This document shows, piece after piece, positions 24,256-34,069 of a stretch of 64,000 nt of DNA. The stretch lies in the NCBI RefSeq assembly GCF_019915265.1, contig NZ_CP082780.1, forward strand, positions 3,398,501 through 3,462,500, written 5' to 3'. The notes under the pieces were generated by a model. That model saw nothing but the letters and a program-made list of their open reading frames with translations, was not told the DNA's origin and searched no databases. Made by a program: the position numbers and the translations under genes. Origin of the DNA: Bacillus aquiflavi. GTDB taxonomy: Bacteria > Bacillota > Bacilli > Bacillales > Cytobacillaceae. Every line of letters starts with the position of its first letter. Position 1 is the first letter of the stretch.

Positions 24256-24696
24256 ATGACGACTATACAACGACCAGCGACAGATGATAAGGATTTAGTA
24301 GAATTAGCAGGTTACCACGCCTATCGAGAATATAGTGAACAACAAAAGATCATAGTCAACGGCAAAAAATTTAAAGTTGTTCACACAAACTATAACCATC
24401 CGACGGGGCTCGACGCACTTACAGTTAAAAATGTTAAAACCGGCGAATATACGGTTGTATACGTCGGTACAGATATACACGCTGAAAATGGAAAACAAGA
24501 TTTGATTACGGACATTCAATTTTTAAGCGACTTAACACCTGAGCAAATAAAAGAAGCTCGAAAATATTTTAATGAAATGGATAAAGAATTCGGCATTTCC
24601 TCGATCTGCGGAAACTCACTTGGTGGGGGTTTAACGAATTCAGTTGCGATTGAGCATCCAGATGTGAAGGCTGTTACGTTAAATCCATTCTTCTAA
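24256..24696 (+). CDS. Truncated lipase N-terminal domain (TslA-like), unit 2
   Basis: The 146-residue product resembles the unit 1 fragment and has the same abrupt end (TLNPFF). From VVYVGTDIHAENGK onward it is almost identical to the other units, while residues 20-45 differ (HAYREYSEQQKIIVNGKKFK). The Ser elbow CGNSLGGG is kept. TAGGAGGAGAAATACAT is the ribosome site. As in unit 1, the C-terminal targeting half is missing. Confidence 0.7.
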   Translation: MTTIQRPATDDKDLVELAGYHAYREYSEQQKIIVNGKKFKVVHTNYNHPTGLDALTVKNVKTGEYTVVYVGTDIHAENGKQDLITDIQFLSDLTPEQIKEARKYFNEMDKEFGISSICGNSLGGGLTNSVAIEHPDVKAVTLNPFF

Positions 24697-24935
24697 ACAC
24701 CTTCTCAATTATTCTATAATATTAAAAAGAACATGAAATCAACATTTTCCTCTATTTTTGATCCCCCCTTATTTTTATTGAAAAAATTGTAGAAATAGAT
24801 AGCTAATTATTATGTTTTTTTGTTCTATTCTCTCTTTTTTCTTTAGGAAACAACCTTAATATTATGGTATTATTAGGATGCCATGTAAATTATTTTTTTA
24901 TAATAGTAAAAACCTTTCACCTTACATAAGGAGGA

Positions 24936-25892
24936 ATGAGCACAATGAAACATAAAAAGAAAATTCTCACCTTCAGTGTTGGAATGTCATTATTACTAGG
25001 AGGTTGCTTTAATATGGATAACACGAATCATAAAACAAACAAAGCCAAAAATGAACAAACTAAAGAAACACCAGAGGAAAAATACGCAAGGGAGCATTAC
25101 GTCCCAGTTCAAGAATATACAGGGCAAGGCTATACACTTCGCAATGGTGAAAAAACAGATAAAATTGCGAAAGCTCATCGTGATGAAATTGATAAAGCGG
25201 TAAAGAAATTCTTTCTTGACAACTATAAAACTGAAGTAATCGTTCATAACACTGTCGGGGCAATCGATGGGGCAACGGTTTTTGTCGAATGGGTCGGCGA
25301 ACCGCACTTTTACACGTATGCCATTGTTCCGGTCGATATTGAAGAAGAAAAAGTGTTAACTGATCAAGTATGGTGCCAAGAAGGACAAGTTGAATATGCC
25401 ATTATGGGTGGGTTATATGCGTTAATTTTTGAGGAAGAGCTTGCCACACTTGATCGTTATTTAGAATCAGTTGTCGAAAAATACCCTGTTGTTGGTGTAA
25501 GAAAGGAAGCGAACGAAAATACGGGAGGAAGTGGTTATATGACACCTTATTACTATCTCACCATCTTTGATAAAACGTTTGAACCTCTTTATGAAATGTA
25601 CATTACAAATCCGAAAAGACCGAAAGAAGAATGGAAAAATGCTTTAAACATGAACGAACTTGATCCAAAAATGTTTAGGATTACGATCCATTTACATATG
25701 GCTAAACCGAATACTGAACCAGATAAAGAAATTTTTAATCAAGTTATTTTAGATTTGGAAAATATGGACGGGCTCTCTCCAGGATGGTACAGTGTATTTT
25801 TACATGATAATAACGTAAACAAAAAGAGTGCGATAGCAACAAAAGATAATAGTCTTGAAAAATCTGAACCAGATTATATTATAAAGCAATAG
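24936..25892 (+). CDS. DUF1672 lipoprotein, probable TilA-like immunity protein (intact)
   Basis: The 318-residue protein is the only intact copy. The signal peptide TFSVGMSLLLGGC ends in a lipobox Cys (about 24), so it is predicted to sit on the outer face of the membrane. The body carries the DUF1672 text EYTGQGYTLRNGEKTDKIAK, EPHFYTYAIVPVDIEEEKV, and GGSGYMTPYYYLTIF. In Staphylococcus aureus a DUF1672 lipoprotein (TilA) protects against the type VII lipase TslA; here it lies 15 bases before the full lipase gene. The immunity role is inferred by that analogy. Confidence 0.8.
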   Translation: MSTMKHKKKILTFSVGMSLLLGGCFNMDNTNHKTNKAKNEQTKETPEEKYAREHYVPVQEYTGQGYTLRNGEKTDKIAKAHRDEIDKAVKKFFLDNYKTEVIVHNTVGAIDGATVFVEWVGEPHFYTYAIVPVDIEEEKVLTDQVWCQEGQVEYAIMGGLYALIFEEELATLDRYLESVVEKYPVVGVRKEANENTGGSGYMTPYYYLTIFDKTFEPLYEMYITNPKRPKEEWKNALNMNELDPKMFRITIHLHMAKPNTEPDKEIFNQVILDLENMDGLSPGWYSVFLHDNNVNKKSAIATKDNSLEKSEPDYIIKQ

Positions 25893-25907
25893 GAAGGAGA
25901 TATTGAA

Positions 25908-27992
25908 ATGGTTACTGCAAAGCGAGCAGCGACAGATGATAAAGATTTAGTAGAGTTAGCGGGTTATCATGCTTATCGTGAGTTTAAAGAACAAAGTATA
26001 ATCCCCGTAAATGGTAAAAGATTTATAGTTATGGACACAGAATATAATCACCCTACAGGACTTGACGCGCTCACAGTCCAAAATATAGAAAGTGGCGAAT
26101 TCACTGTTGTATACGTCGGTACAGATATACACGCTGAAAATGGAAAACAAGATTTGATTACGGACATTCAACTATTAAGCGACTTAACACCTGAGCAAAT
26201 AAAAGAAGCTCGAAAATATTTTAATGAAATGGATGAGAAATACGGCATTTCCTCGATCTGCGGAAACTCACTTGGTGGGGGTTTAACGAATTCAGTTGCG
26301 ATTGAGCATCCAGATGTGAAGGCTGTTACGTTAAATCCAGCGATTCTTCCTGATAAAATGGTAGACCCAAATAAAGATTATTCGAATATGACGAATTATT
26401 TTAGTCTATATGATGTGCTAACAAGGGCAGAAACTGCTTTGCAAATGCACGACCGCATTCCTGGAAAGCAATTTACGATTAAAAATGGTATTCCTATTCT
26501 CACGAAAGAGAAAATCGGTACTAATCACACTGGCTTTCTTAGAAATAAAGATAAAACGCAGTATTACCCAATTGGTGACGAGGAAGAGCCGGGAAACGGA
26601 AACATTTATATCGATGCAGATGAACATATCGTTCTAAGTATTTGGACCGGTGAACCGCTTTATGAGGGTAGCTCAGAAAGGATCGAAATTAATAAAGAAA
26701 ATCTTGATTTGTTAGCGCATGCTTTAAAGAACAATGTTAAACCTCGTTTGGAGCGTGCCGATACTTATTTAACAAATTCAATTGCGATTGTCGAAGATGA
26801 AGGAGAGAAATTTTCTACTCGAATAGACGAGCTAAAAAATAGTTTTCTTGAATTCTTTCAAACTGTTGGCGGAAATCCAATTTCAAACGGGCTTTCTTTA
26901 ATTGGGGACTTTTTTCATTCGAAAATCAATCGACTTATTTTCCTTCTCAACGATGTAGAAAGAAAAGCTCTATCATTAAATATCATTTTAAACTCAAGCC
27001 CTGTAGAGTTAGTAGAATACATTTTAAAAATTGATCTAAGCGTTGAAAGTGTGATCGGTGAAGCAAGGGGTTTTTTATATCGAATCAAGGCTTTAATTGA
27101 TGAATTTTTAGCTTGCGTTTACCATATTCAACATGAAAAAATCCCTGCTTTGTTTGAAGGCGGAAAAGATATGTTCGTTGATGCGATTGTCGGAGAATTA
27201 CACGCACACTTTGACATTATTAATCTAAATAAAGAAAAGGTTGTTCAGCAATTAACTGATTTTGCAACTCTAGTAGCAAAAGTGGCAGAAGCTTTTGAGA
27301 AGCGTGATGAAAGCTTAGCACAAGCGATTAAAAATAATCAAGGAATTGATGATGTCACTTTAGACATTCAACCAAGCTTATACTGCATTCAAGAATCACC
27401 TTACATGGAAGAAAAAATGAACATAAAAGAGATTCATTTAGAGTTAGCCTTTACTAACTTTACTCACAATACTGAAACGTTGCTTACGCCAATACTTACT
27501 GCGTTACAAACAGTATTAGACTTTTTAGCAACTACAATCGAAACAATCGCTTTTACAATTAAGCAAGTTCCAAATATGCTCACTCTTCCCCCTGGGGTAG
27601 GAAAGGTGTTAAAACTTTTTGGGGATTTTAGAGAAAAAGTGAGAACAACGGTTGATGAAATTTCAGGGCTTTTGCAGGAGATGGCCGCAACAGTTGAAGG
27701 TGTTTCACAAGGGATTAACGCTTTGGTTGTCAATTATCCTCAGTTTTTAAGTAATTTCAGACAATATTTTGATACCGCTTTATTTGGAATTTCAAAATAT
27801 TTCAATGTCCATCTTTATAATTTAGCAGCAATTGCTATTCTTGAAGAAATGGAACTTCTTTTTAATGATATTATTTATCAATTATCTAACCATAAGGCGA
27901 AGGCGATCGATGCGTTATGTGAGATGTCAAAAAGCGTTTCAAAAAACATCAAGCTCCTTAACGAGCAAGTCGACCGTGTGAAAATAATCTAA
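25908..27992 (+). CDS. Lipase-domain protein with helical C-terminus, TslA-like type VII toxin
   Basis: The 694-residue protein has an N-terminal alpha/beta-hydrolase region (about 1-280) with the elbow GNSLGGG (Ser121) and an Asp/His-rich part (LPDKMVDPNKDYSN, GTNHTGFLRN). The C-terminal half (about 290-694) is almost all helix, with segments such as ALQTVLDFLATTIETIAFTI, and resembles LXG-type targeting regions. There is no signal peptide. The order lipase first, targeting domain last is that of S. aureus TslA, a type VII secreted lipase, and the partner DUF1672 gene is adjacent. The secretion machinery is not in the window. Confidence 0.7.
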   Translation: MVTAKRAATDDKDLVELAGYHAYREFKEQSIIPVNGKRFIVMDTEYNHPTGLDALTVQNIESGEFTVVYVGTDIHAENGKQDLITDIQLLSDLTPEQIKEARKYFNEMDEKYGISSICGNSLGGGLTNSVAIEHPDVKAVTLNPAILPDKMVDPNKDYSNMTNYFSLYDVLTRAETALQMHDRIPGKQFTIKNGIPILTKEKIGTNHTGFLRNKDKTQYYPIGDEEEPGNGNIYIDADEHIVLSIWTGEPLYEGSSERIEINKENLDLLAHALKNNVKPRLERADTYLTNSIAIVEDEGEKFSTRIDELKNSFLEFFQTVGGNPISNGLSLIGDFFHSKINRLIFLLNDVERKALSLNIILNSSPVELVEYILKIDLSVESVIGEARGFLYRIKALIDEFLACVYHIQHEKIPALFEGGKDMFVDAIVGELHAHFDIINLNKEKVVQQLTDFATLVAKVAEAFEKRDESLAQAIKNNQGIDDVTLDIQPSLYCIQESPYMEEKMNIKEIHLELAFTNFTHNTETLLTPILTALQTVLDFLATTIETIAFTIKQVPNMLTLPPGVGKVLKLFGDFREKVRTTVDEISGLLQEMAATVEGVSQGINALVVNYPQFLSNFRQYFDTALFGISKYFNVHLYNLAAIAILEEMELLFNDIIYQLSNHKAKAIDALCEMSKSVSKNIKLLNEQVDRVKII

Positions 27993-28160
27993 AGTTAGAT
28001 GAACTTCTCGTAAGACAACATGGAACATCTACTTAACATTCTCCGCTAGCTTCCAACATGAATCCCATCAAAGATTAGTTAGCATTAAAGGTTAAAAAAT
28101 GGAAAGGGGAAATCTCTAGCTGAAAAAACACCTGAATGAAATATCCCCATTCTAAAAAAT

Positions 28161-29525
28161 TTATGCACCTGGCGGAATCGAACTATCTTCGTAGCGAACC
28201 TCTAAGTTTACAAATTTATTATACTCTTTCACAAATGCAAGCTGAACCGTTCCGACTGGACCGTTACGCTGTTTAGCGATAATAATCTCGATAATATTTT
28301 TGTTTTCCGATTCTTTATCGTAATAGTCATCACGATATAAAAATGCAACAATGTCCGCATCTTGCTCAATACTTCCTGATTCACGAATATCAGACATCAT
28401 AGGACGCTTATCCTGACGTTGTTCAACACCACGAGACAATTGGGAAAGGGCAATGACTGGAATTTCCAATTCACGAGCTAACGCCTTTAAAGATCTGGAA
28501 ATTTCCGATACTTCTTGTTGACGATTTTCTTTCATTCGACCGCTGCCTTGGATAAGCTGCAAGTAGTCAATTAAAATCATTCCAAGTCCATGCTCTTGCT
28601 TTAACCGCCGACATTTAGAACGAATCTCACTAATTCGGATTCCAGGTGTATCATCAATAAAAATGCCGGCATTTGATAGACTTCCCATTGCCATTGTAAG
28701 CTTTCGCCAATCTTCATCCGTTAATGAACCAGTCCGAAGATTTTGCGCATTAATATTTCCTTCTGCACAAAGCATTCTCATGACAAGCTGTTCTGCTCCC
28801 ATCTCCAAGCTGAAGATGGCGACATTTTCATCTGTTTTAGTGGCGACGTTTTGGGCAATATTTAAAGCAAAGGCTGTTTTCCCTACAGAAGGACGGGCGG
28901 CAACAATAATTAAATCATTTCGTTGAAAACCAGCCGTCATACGATCAAGCTCTGTAAAGCCTGTTGCAATACCGGTTACCTCACCTTTACGATTATGAAG
29001 TAGCTCAATATTATCATATGTTCGTACAAGAACATCTTTTATACTATGAAAAGAGCCGGCATTTTTCCGTTGGGCTACTTCCATAATTCTTTTTTCTGCT
29101 TCGCTTAATAGTTCATCGACTTCATCTTCTCTTGCATATCCATCTTGAACGATTTCTGTTGCAGTTCTAATAAGCCGGCGCAGCAGTGCTTTTTCTTCAA
29201 CAATCTGGGCATAATATTCAATATTAGCCGCAGTTGGAACTGACCCAGCAAGCTCGCTCAAATAACTGACACCGCCTATGTCCTCAAGTAGCTGGGCAGC
29301 AGCTAATTCTTCTGTAACTGTTATTAAATCAACCGCTTTCCCCTCATCAGAAAGCTTAAGCATCGCATGAAAGATTTTCTGGTGACTGTTACGGTAAAAA
29401 TCCTCAGGTATTAATACTTCCGAGGCGAGCACTAACGAAGACGGTTCTAAAAAAACAGCCCCAAGAACAGCCTGCTCCGCCTCGATATTTTGAGGCGGAA
29501 GGCGATCAGCCAATATATCACTCAT
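28161..29525 (-). CDS. dnaC: Replicative DNA helicase (DnaB family; dnaC in Bacillus naming)
   Basis: Unwinds DNA at the replication fork as a hexamer. The 454-residue protein starts MSDILADRLPPQNIEAEQAV, typical of Bacillus. The N-terminal domain spans about 10-110; the RecA-like core has Walker A AARPSVGKTA (about 207-216), Walker B MILIDYLQL, the arginine-finger region YDKESENKNIIEI and SQLSRGVEQR. It is read from the same strand as rplI, 172 bases after that gene's stop, with AGGGAGGTCATGATGA as start signal. Confidence 0.98.
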   Translation of the reverse strand: MSDILADRLPPQNIEAEQAVLGAVFLEPSSLVLASEVLIPEDFYRNSHQKIFHAMLKLSDEGKAVDLITVTEELAAAQLLEDIGGVSYLSELAGSVPTAANIEYYAQIVEEKALLRRLIRTATEIVQDGYAREDEVDELLSEAEKRIMEVAQRKNAGSFHSIKDVLVRTYDNIELLHNRKGEVTGIATGFTELDRMTAGFQRNDLIIVAARPSVGKTAFALNIAQNVATKTDENVAIFSLEMGAEQLVMRMLCAEGNINAQNLRTGSLTDEDWRKLTMAMGSLSNAGIFIDDTPGIRISEIRSKCRRLKQEHGLGMILIDYLQLIQGSGRMKENRQQEVSEISRSLKALARELEIPVIALSQLSRGVEQRQDKRPMMSDIRESGSIEQDADIVAFLYRDDYYDKESENKNIIEIIIAKQRNGPVGTVQLAFVKEYNKFVNLEVRYEDSSIPPGA

Positions 29526-29697
29526 TCATCATGACCTCCCTTTACAAGAGGAATAAGGCTCATCAAAGAAAAAAATGATCAGTATGACACCGATCATATG
29601 TTCAACGCTTTTCATCTTAAATCTACTAGTCTTCCAAATATCCTGAATCGTTATAAATCTATTTTACCATGTCTCTTTTATAGTTTAATTGGAAATT

Positions 29698-30147
29698 TTA
29701 GTTTGCTGCTTTTACGTGTACAGTTAGCGTTGCTGATACTTCAGGATGAAGCTTAATCGGAACCTTTGTGTAACCTAATGAACGAATGGCATCACTTAAT
29801 TCTATTTTTCGTTTATCAATTTTTATTTGATGTTTTTTTTGCAGCTCATCAGCAATTTGCTTACTTGTAATTGAACCGAATAAACGGCCGCCTTCCCCTG
29901 ATTTGGCAAAAAGCTCAACTGTCAGCTTTTCTAAAGCTTCTTTTTGTTTTTTAGCTTCCTTAAGCACTTCCTCTGCAAGCTGTTGTTCTTTTTTCTTTTT
30001 CGCATTAAGAGTACTCAAATTGCCCGGAGTTGCTTCAACGGCTAATCCGTTTTTCAATAAATAGTTGTGCGCATATCCGTCAGCAACATTTTTTACTTCG
30101 CCTTTCTTCCCTTTTCCTTTAACATCCTTTAAAAAAATGACTTTCAT
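29698..30147 (-). CDS. rplI: Ribosomal protein L9
   Basis: The 149-residue protein begins [20 protein letters not shown] with the Gly/Lys-rich rRNA-binding N-domain, then [20 protein letters not shown], a long connecting helix (about 42-75) and the C-domain ending [14 protein letters not shown]. Its start overlaps the stop of gdpP by four bases, a conserved coupling in Bacillus. Confidence 0.98.
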   Translation of the reverse strand: MKVIFLKDVKGKGKKGEVKNVADGYAHNYLLKNGLAVEATPGNLSTLNAKKKKEQQLAEEVLKEAKKQKEALEKLTVELFAKSGEGGRLFGSITSKQIADELQKKHQIKIDKRKIELSDAIRSLGYTKVPIKLHPEVSATLTVHVKAAN

Positions 30148-32117
30148 TCTTTCGTTCCCCCTTCTAAATATTCATCTATTTCAGCTTTTAAGCGCTGTTC
30201 TGCCTCTTCAATTGTAATTCCTGATAATTGTGTCGCAGCATTTGTTAGATGGCCGCCGCCATCCATATTCTCCATAATTACTTGGACATTGATTTCTCCA
30301 AGCGAACGAGCACTTATTCCGATTCGGTTATCTAATCGTTTTGAAATAACAAATGAAGCATTAATCCCGTCAATTGATAACAGCGTATCTGCTACTTGAG
30401 CAATGAGCACTTGACTATACGTCTCATCTTGATCTCCTTTTGCAATTGCTATTCCATCGTGATAAAACGTGACGGTCTCAATAATTTTCGCTCGCTTAAT
30501 ATACGTTTCAATATCCTCTTTTAAAAACTTCTGTACTAACACCGTGTCTGCCCCCCGTGATCGCAAATAAGAAGCAGCATCAAAAGTACGAGATCCAGTC
30601 CGTAATGTAAAGCTTTTTGTATCAACAATGATTCCAGCTAATAACGCAGTCGCTTCTAAACGGTTAATCTTGCCCCGTTTTGGCTGATATTCAAGCAGCT
30701 CTGTTACTAACTCCGATGTTGATGAAGCATATGGTTCCATATAGACGAGTAAAGGATTTGAAATGAATTGTTCACTGCGACGATGGTGATCAATCACTAC
30801 GACTTTACTCACTTTATCGATAAGTTTTTCTTCAATTACAAGAGATGGCTTATGCGTATCTACAATTACTAATAACGTATCGTCCCCACTTATTTCCAAC
30901 GCTTCCTCTGGTGTAATAAAATGAGCATATAAGTCTGGATGCTGTTTTATTTCTTCCATTAATCTTTTTACACCAGTATCCATCTGTTGAGGATTAATAA
31001 CAATATATCCTTCCCGTTCATTTAATTGTGCCACTTTTTGAATTCCGATTGCTGAGCCAATTGCATCCATATCAGGGTATTTATGACCCATAATAATTAC
31101 TTTATCACTTTCAGTTACAATCTCTCTTAAAGCATGTGAAATGACACGTGCACGCACGCGCGTTCTTTTTTCAATCGGATTCGTTTTTCCGCCAAAAAAC
31201 TTCACTTTTCCATTAATCTGCTTTATCACAACTTGATCTCCGCCTCTTCCAAGCGCTAAATCTAGGCTTGATTGGGCGAAAGTTCCTAGTTCTGGGAGAG
31301 AGGGCATACCAACACCAATCCCAATACTTAAGGTTAGCGGGACATTTTGTTTCGATGTAATTTCTCTCACTTCATCTAATATGGCGAACTTACTTTTCTC
31401 TAATGATTGAAGAATATTTTCATTCAGGACAGAAATAAATCGCTCTGAAGAAACCCTTTTAAGAAAAATACCGTAATCATTCGCCCACTTATTTAAAATA
31501 GACGTAACATGACTATTTAAACTGCTCCGCGTTTGATCATCCATTCCTTGAGTGAGATCATCATAGTTATCTAAAAAGACAATCGCAATGACAGTGCGTT
31601 CACCTTCATACATTTTTTCGATTTCCATTTGTTCTGTCACATCAAAAAAATAAAGGAGGCGTTCTTTTCTTTTATGAATCACGCGAAATTTCCGGTCATG
31701 AAGAGTGATCATTTCTGTTTGTATTTCCTGTTTTATGAGAGGAATAAGCGAGTCTGCAACGTCATATAACGACCTGCCAACAAGAGTGTCCTCATCAAAG
31801 CATGATGCTAAAAAAGAGTTCGTCCATTCAATATAATAATCATCATTAATGAGCATAATTCCAATCGGCATCTCTAATAAAGCTTCCTCCCCAACTTTTT
31901 TTATTCGGGAGGATAATGTTGAGATATACCGTTCTGTTTCTTTCCGCTGTCGGCTATCTGCTTTAAAAATGAAATAAATCGGGATAGAAATTAAAAAAAA
32001 GCCTATTAAGCTAAAAAGCCAATTAAAAAAGGCTAAAGCTGTGAGAAATACAGCTAACACACCGATTAATCCAAATAAAGGATAGCGAATAAATCGCTTT
32101 TCTGAAAATAATGGCAT
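30144..32117 (-). CDS. gdpP: Cyclic-di-AMP phosphodiesterase GdpP
   Basis: Degrades c-di-AMP and so affects wall, potassium and stress control. The 657-residue protein has two membrane helices (about 11-50), a PAS domain (about 80-160), a degenerate GGDEF domain (about 170-300) and a DHH/DHHA1 phosphodiesterase (about 335-657). The metal motifs [14 protein letters not shown] and VVVIDHHRR are present, as is the late [11 protein letters not shown]. It lies between yybS (24 bases upstream) and rplI (four-base overlap). Confidence 0.97.
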   Translation of the reverse strand: MPLFSEKRFIRYPLFGLIGVLAVFLTALAFFNWLFSLIGFFLISIPIYFIFKADSRQRKETERYISTLSSRIKKVGEEALLEMPIGIMLINDDYYIEWTNSFLASCFDEDTLVGRSLYDVADSLIPLIKQEIQTEMITLHDRKFRVIHKRKERLLYFFDVTEQMEIEKMYEGERTVIAIVFLDNYDDLTQGMDDQTRSSLNSHVTSILNKWANDYGIFLKRVSSERFISVLNENILQSLEKSKFAILDEVREITSKQNVPLTLSIGIGVGMPSLPELGTFAQSSLDLALGRGGDQVVIKQINGKVKFFGGKTNPIEKRTRVRARVISHALREIVTESDKVIIMGHKYPDMDAIGSAIGIQKVAQLNEREGYIVINPQQMDTGVKRLMEEIKQHPDLYAHFITPEEALEISGDDTLLVIVDTHKPSLVIEEKLIDKVSKVVVIDHHRRSEQFISNPLLVYMEPYASSTSELVTELLEYQPKRGKINRLEATALLAGIIVDTKSFTLRTGSRTFDAASYLRSRGADTVLVQKFLKEDIETYIKRAKIIETVTFYHDGIAIAKGDQDETYSQVLIAQVADTLLSIDGINASFVISKRLDNRIGISARSLGEINVQVIMENMDGGGHLTNAATQLSGITIEEAEQRLKAEIDEYLEGGTKE

Positions 32118-32141
32118 TTTTTCAGCTCCTACAGCAAAATG

Positions 32142-33083
32142 TTACTTTTTTGTCCCAACATATTGCCTTAAATTAAATCCTAAATCAATTATACCTAATA
32201 TCCTTACAATAGGAAGGAAAATTGGTATGATGAATGCTAAGATTGTTGCAATAATTGGAATCGCCTTCGAATATCCTTTTGAATAACTAAAGTAAAAAAT
32301 AAACGCAAACCCTTGTAATAATATTAATGCTTGCAAAATAAAGGAAAGGTTTGTTAATGCACCGTATAAAAATTGATCTTCTGCTGGTTTTACTAATAAA
32401 ATGATCAAAATAGTTAAAAGATAATACAATAAAAGACTTCTTGGCAATGTTAGTTCACAAAACGGTCTCCACTTTGGAGGTTGAATATGGAAACGTCTCA
32501 ATATAGGCATATTTACTAGCTGAATAACAAACATTCCGATAAAAGCCATTAATACAAACAAACTCGGTGCTAACGTCTTCATTAATTTTATTGTATCTTC
32601 AAATTGCTTTTGTAATGCTTCATTTGGACTTTGTCCCATTCTTGCTAACATCTCAAAAGACAGTTCCGTTGACTCGCGAAACACTTGAATCGTTTCTTCA
32701 ATAAAATTAAGTTGAAAGAAGCTAACTGCAACTACATACTGAAGTACGATATTAATTAAAAGTGCGAGTGAGCCGCCAATGTAAATGGCAAACCGGCTAT
32801 TCTCTTTTTTCAATAAGTAGCCAATGACCATTCCAACTGTTCCATAAGTAATCGTTACCGGGACAGCTAAAATAGTGCCAACAATAAGGGAAATAAGCGT
32901 AGCGGCGATTAAAAAAACAAGGGAAAACTTCAGTTCATTTTTTACTGTCATTAAAATAAAAGGAAACACTAAAAATAAAGAAACAACCACTCCAAGAACC
33001 GGAATATATAAAAAAACTAATAATAGAACAGCATAAATAGATAAAAACAGTGCTCCTTCTGTTAATTTATGTATATTTCCCAC
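32142..33083 (-). CDS. yybS: DUF2232 membrane protein YybS
   Basis: A GTG start follows TTAAGGGGTGAACGA. The 313-residue protein has about eight hydrophobic segments, beginning EGALFLSIYAVLLLVFLYI, and ends in a charged LGFNLRQYVGTKK. DUF2232 proteins are found at this exact place, between rpsR and gdpP, in Bacillus; their function is unknown, with distant similarity to S-component or multispanning transport proteins. It is separated from rpsR by a strong terminator. Confidence 0.92.
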   Translation of the reverse strand: MGNIHKLTEGALFLSIYAVLLLVFLYIPVLGVVVSLFLVFPFILMTVKNELKFSLVFLIAATLISLIVGTILAVPVTITYGTVGMVIGYLLKKENSRFAIYIGGSLALLINIVLQYVVAVSFFQLNFIEETIQVFRESTELSFEMLARMGQSPNEALQKQFEDTIKLMKTLAPSLFVLMAFIGMFVIQLVNMPILRRFHIQPPKWRPFCELTLPRSLLLYYLLTILIILLVKPAEDQFLYGALTNLSFILQALILLQGFAFIFYFSYSKGYSKAIPIIATILAFIIPIFLPIVRILGIIDLGFNLRQYVGTKK

Positions 33084-33195
33084 TCGTTCACCCCTTAAAA
33101 ATTCTATTCCTATTGTAACGACAATTCATTCTGCAATCAACCAGTGTACATTTTGCTTTTGGAAAAAATGTTGTAAAGCTTACAAGGGATTAGAG

Positions 33196-33234
33196 TAAAA
33201 AAGCAGTGAGGTGTTAACACCCACTGCCTTTTTT
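33196..33234 (-). terminator. Terminator after rpsR
   Basis: On the minus strand GGCAGTGGGTGTTAACACCT then CACTGC forms a near-perfect stem, followed by TTTTTTAC. The plus strand also ends in TTTTTT, so it can work both ways. Confidence 0.88.
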
Positions 33235-33240
33235 ATCTTA

Positions 33241-33495
<255 letters not shown>

Positions 33496-33563
33496 TTATC
33501 GATATTATTCATTTATATTCAATCTCATCCACCTGTTAAAACGGTAGTTATGCCCACTCTAAC

Positions 33564-33622
33564 GTGTGTAATCTTTGGTATTCCAAAGGGTAAGGTTATT
33601 ATACCATAATTCGTGTGTAATC
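33564..33622. repeat. Left-end terminal repeats of the Tn554-like element
   Basis: GTGTGTAATC at 33564-33573 and 33613-33622, 49 bases apart. Next to the first is GGTATTCCAAAGG (33577-33589), whose exact reverse complement CCTTTGGAATACC lies at the right end (38799-38811). The repeats are inverted relative to those at the right end and probably bind recombinase. Confidence 0.75.
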
Positions 33623-33623
33623 T
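33598..33623 (-). promoter_or_regulatory. Outward promoter of the element reading into rpsR
   Basis: On the minus strand TATGGTATAAT is an extended -10 (TGG then TATAAT, -10 at 33598-33603). The -35 region at 33621-33626 (TATAGA) is weak and abuts the GATTACACAC repeat at 33613-33622. The start would lie about 110 bases before rpsR. Confidence 0.6.
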
Positions 33624-33736
33624 ATACCTTAAATTGTTCCCTGATTTCAGAGGTTTTAGACGTTACGAATTATTTTAGGTGATATTAAAACACACGCTTT
33701 TTGTATTAATTGTTTCAAGTAAAATAGTAGCCTTTA

Positions 33737-33928
33737 TCAGTTTAAATATTTCGTACCGAAGGAAAAGTAAATTAATGCTGAAACAATAATAATACCTGAA
33801 AAGAATAATGTTTTATTGAGCTTAGACCAATTTTTCATCCAACCCCAACGTTTACCATTAACATCAAGCCAATAAAGATCCACAAGCAGTGCTATAAGAA
33901 TTATCAACACGAATGCAAAGTAGCCCAT
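33737..33928 (-). CDS. Small membrane protein, possible cargo of the Tn554-like element
   Basis: The 63-residue protein has two membrane helices (MGYFAFVLIILIALLVDLYW, and LFFSGIIIVSALIYFSF) around a basic loop KRWGWMKNWSKLNK. TTGGGGGTAAATACTTT precedes the start. It is not a normal neighbour of rpsR and lies inside the element borders, between the TnpC-like gene and the left end. No family recognised. Confidence 0.55.
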   Translation of the reverse strand: MGYFAFVLIILIALLVDLYWLDVNGKRWGWMKNWSKLNKTLFFSGIIIVSALIYFSFGTKYLN

Positions 33929-34069
33929 AAAGTATTTACCCCCAATCTATTCTCTTATCCAGAGCGATTATAAAGTTATTCACTTAATATCTAAATAATT
34001 CCTGCTATGATAAACTTGTTTCATTCAGAAACAATATATCCCAACTTACAGACAAAATTTGATACTACG

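Larger units (their letters stand above)
21600..26340 (+). repeat. Tandem array of three about 1.65-kb units
   Basis: Start points of the lipoprotein genes at 21628, 23283 and 24936 are 1655 and 1653 bases apart. Each unit carries ACATAAGGAGGAATGA, a DUF1672 lipoprotein gene and a lipase N-terminal domain; units 1 and 2 then share TTCTTCTAAACACCTTCTCA and a nearly identical AT-rich spacer. Only unit 3 continues past the lipase region into a full gene. Confidence 0.85.
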
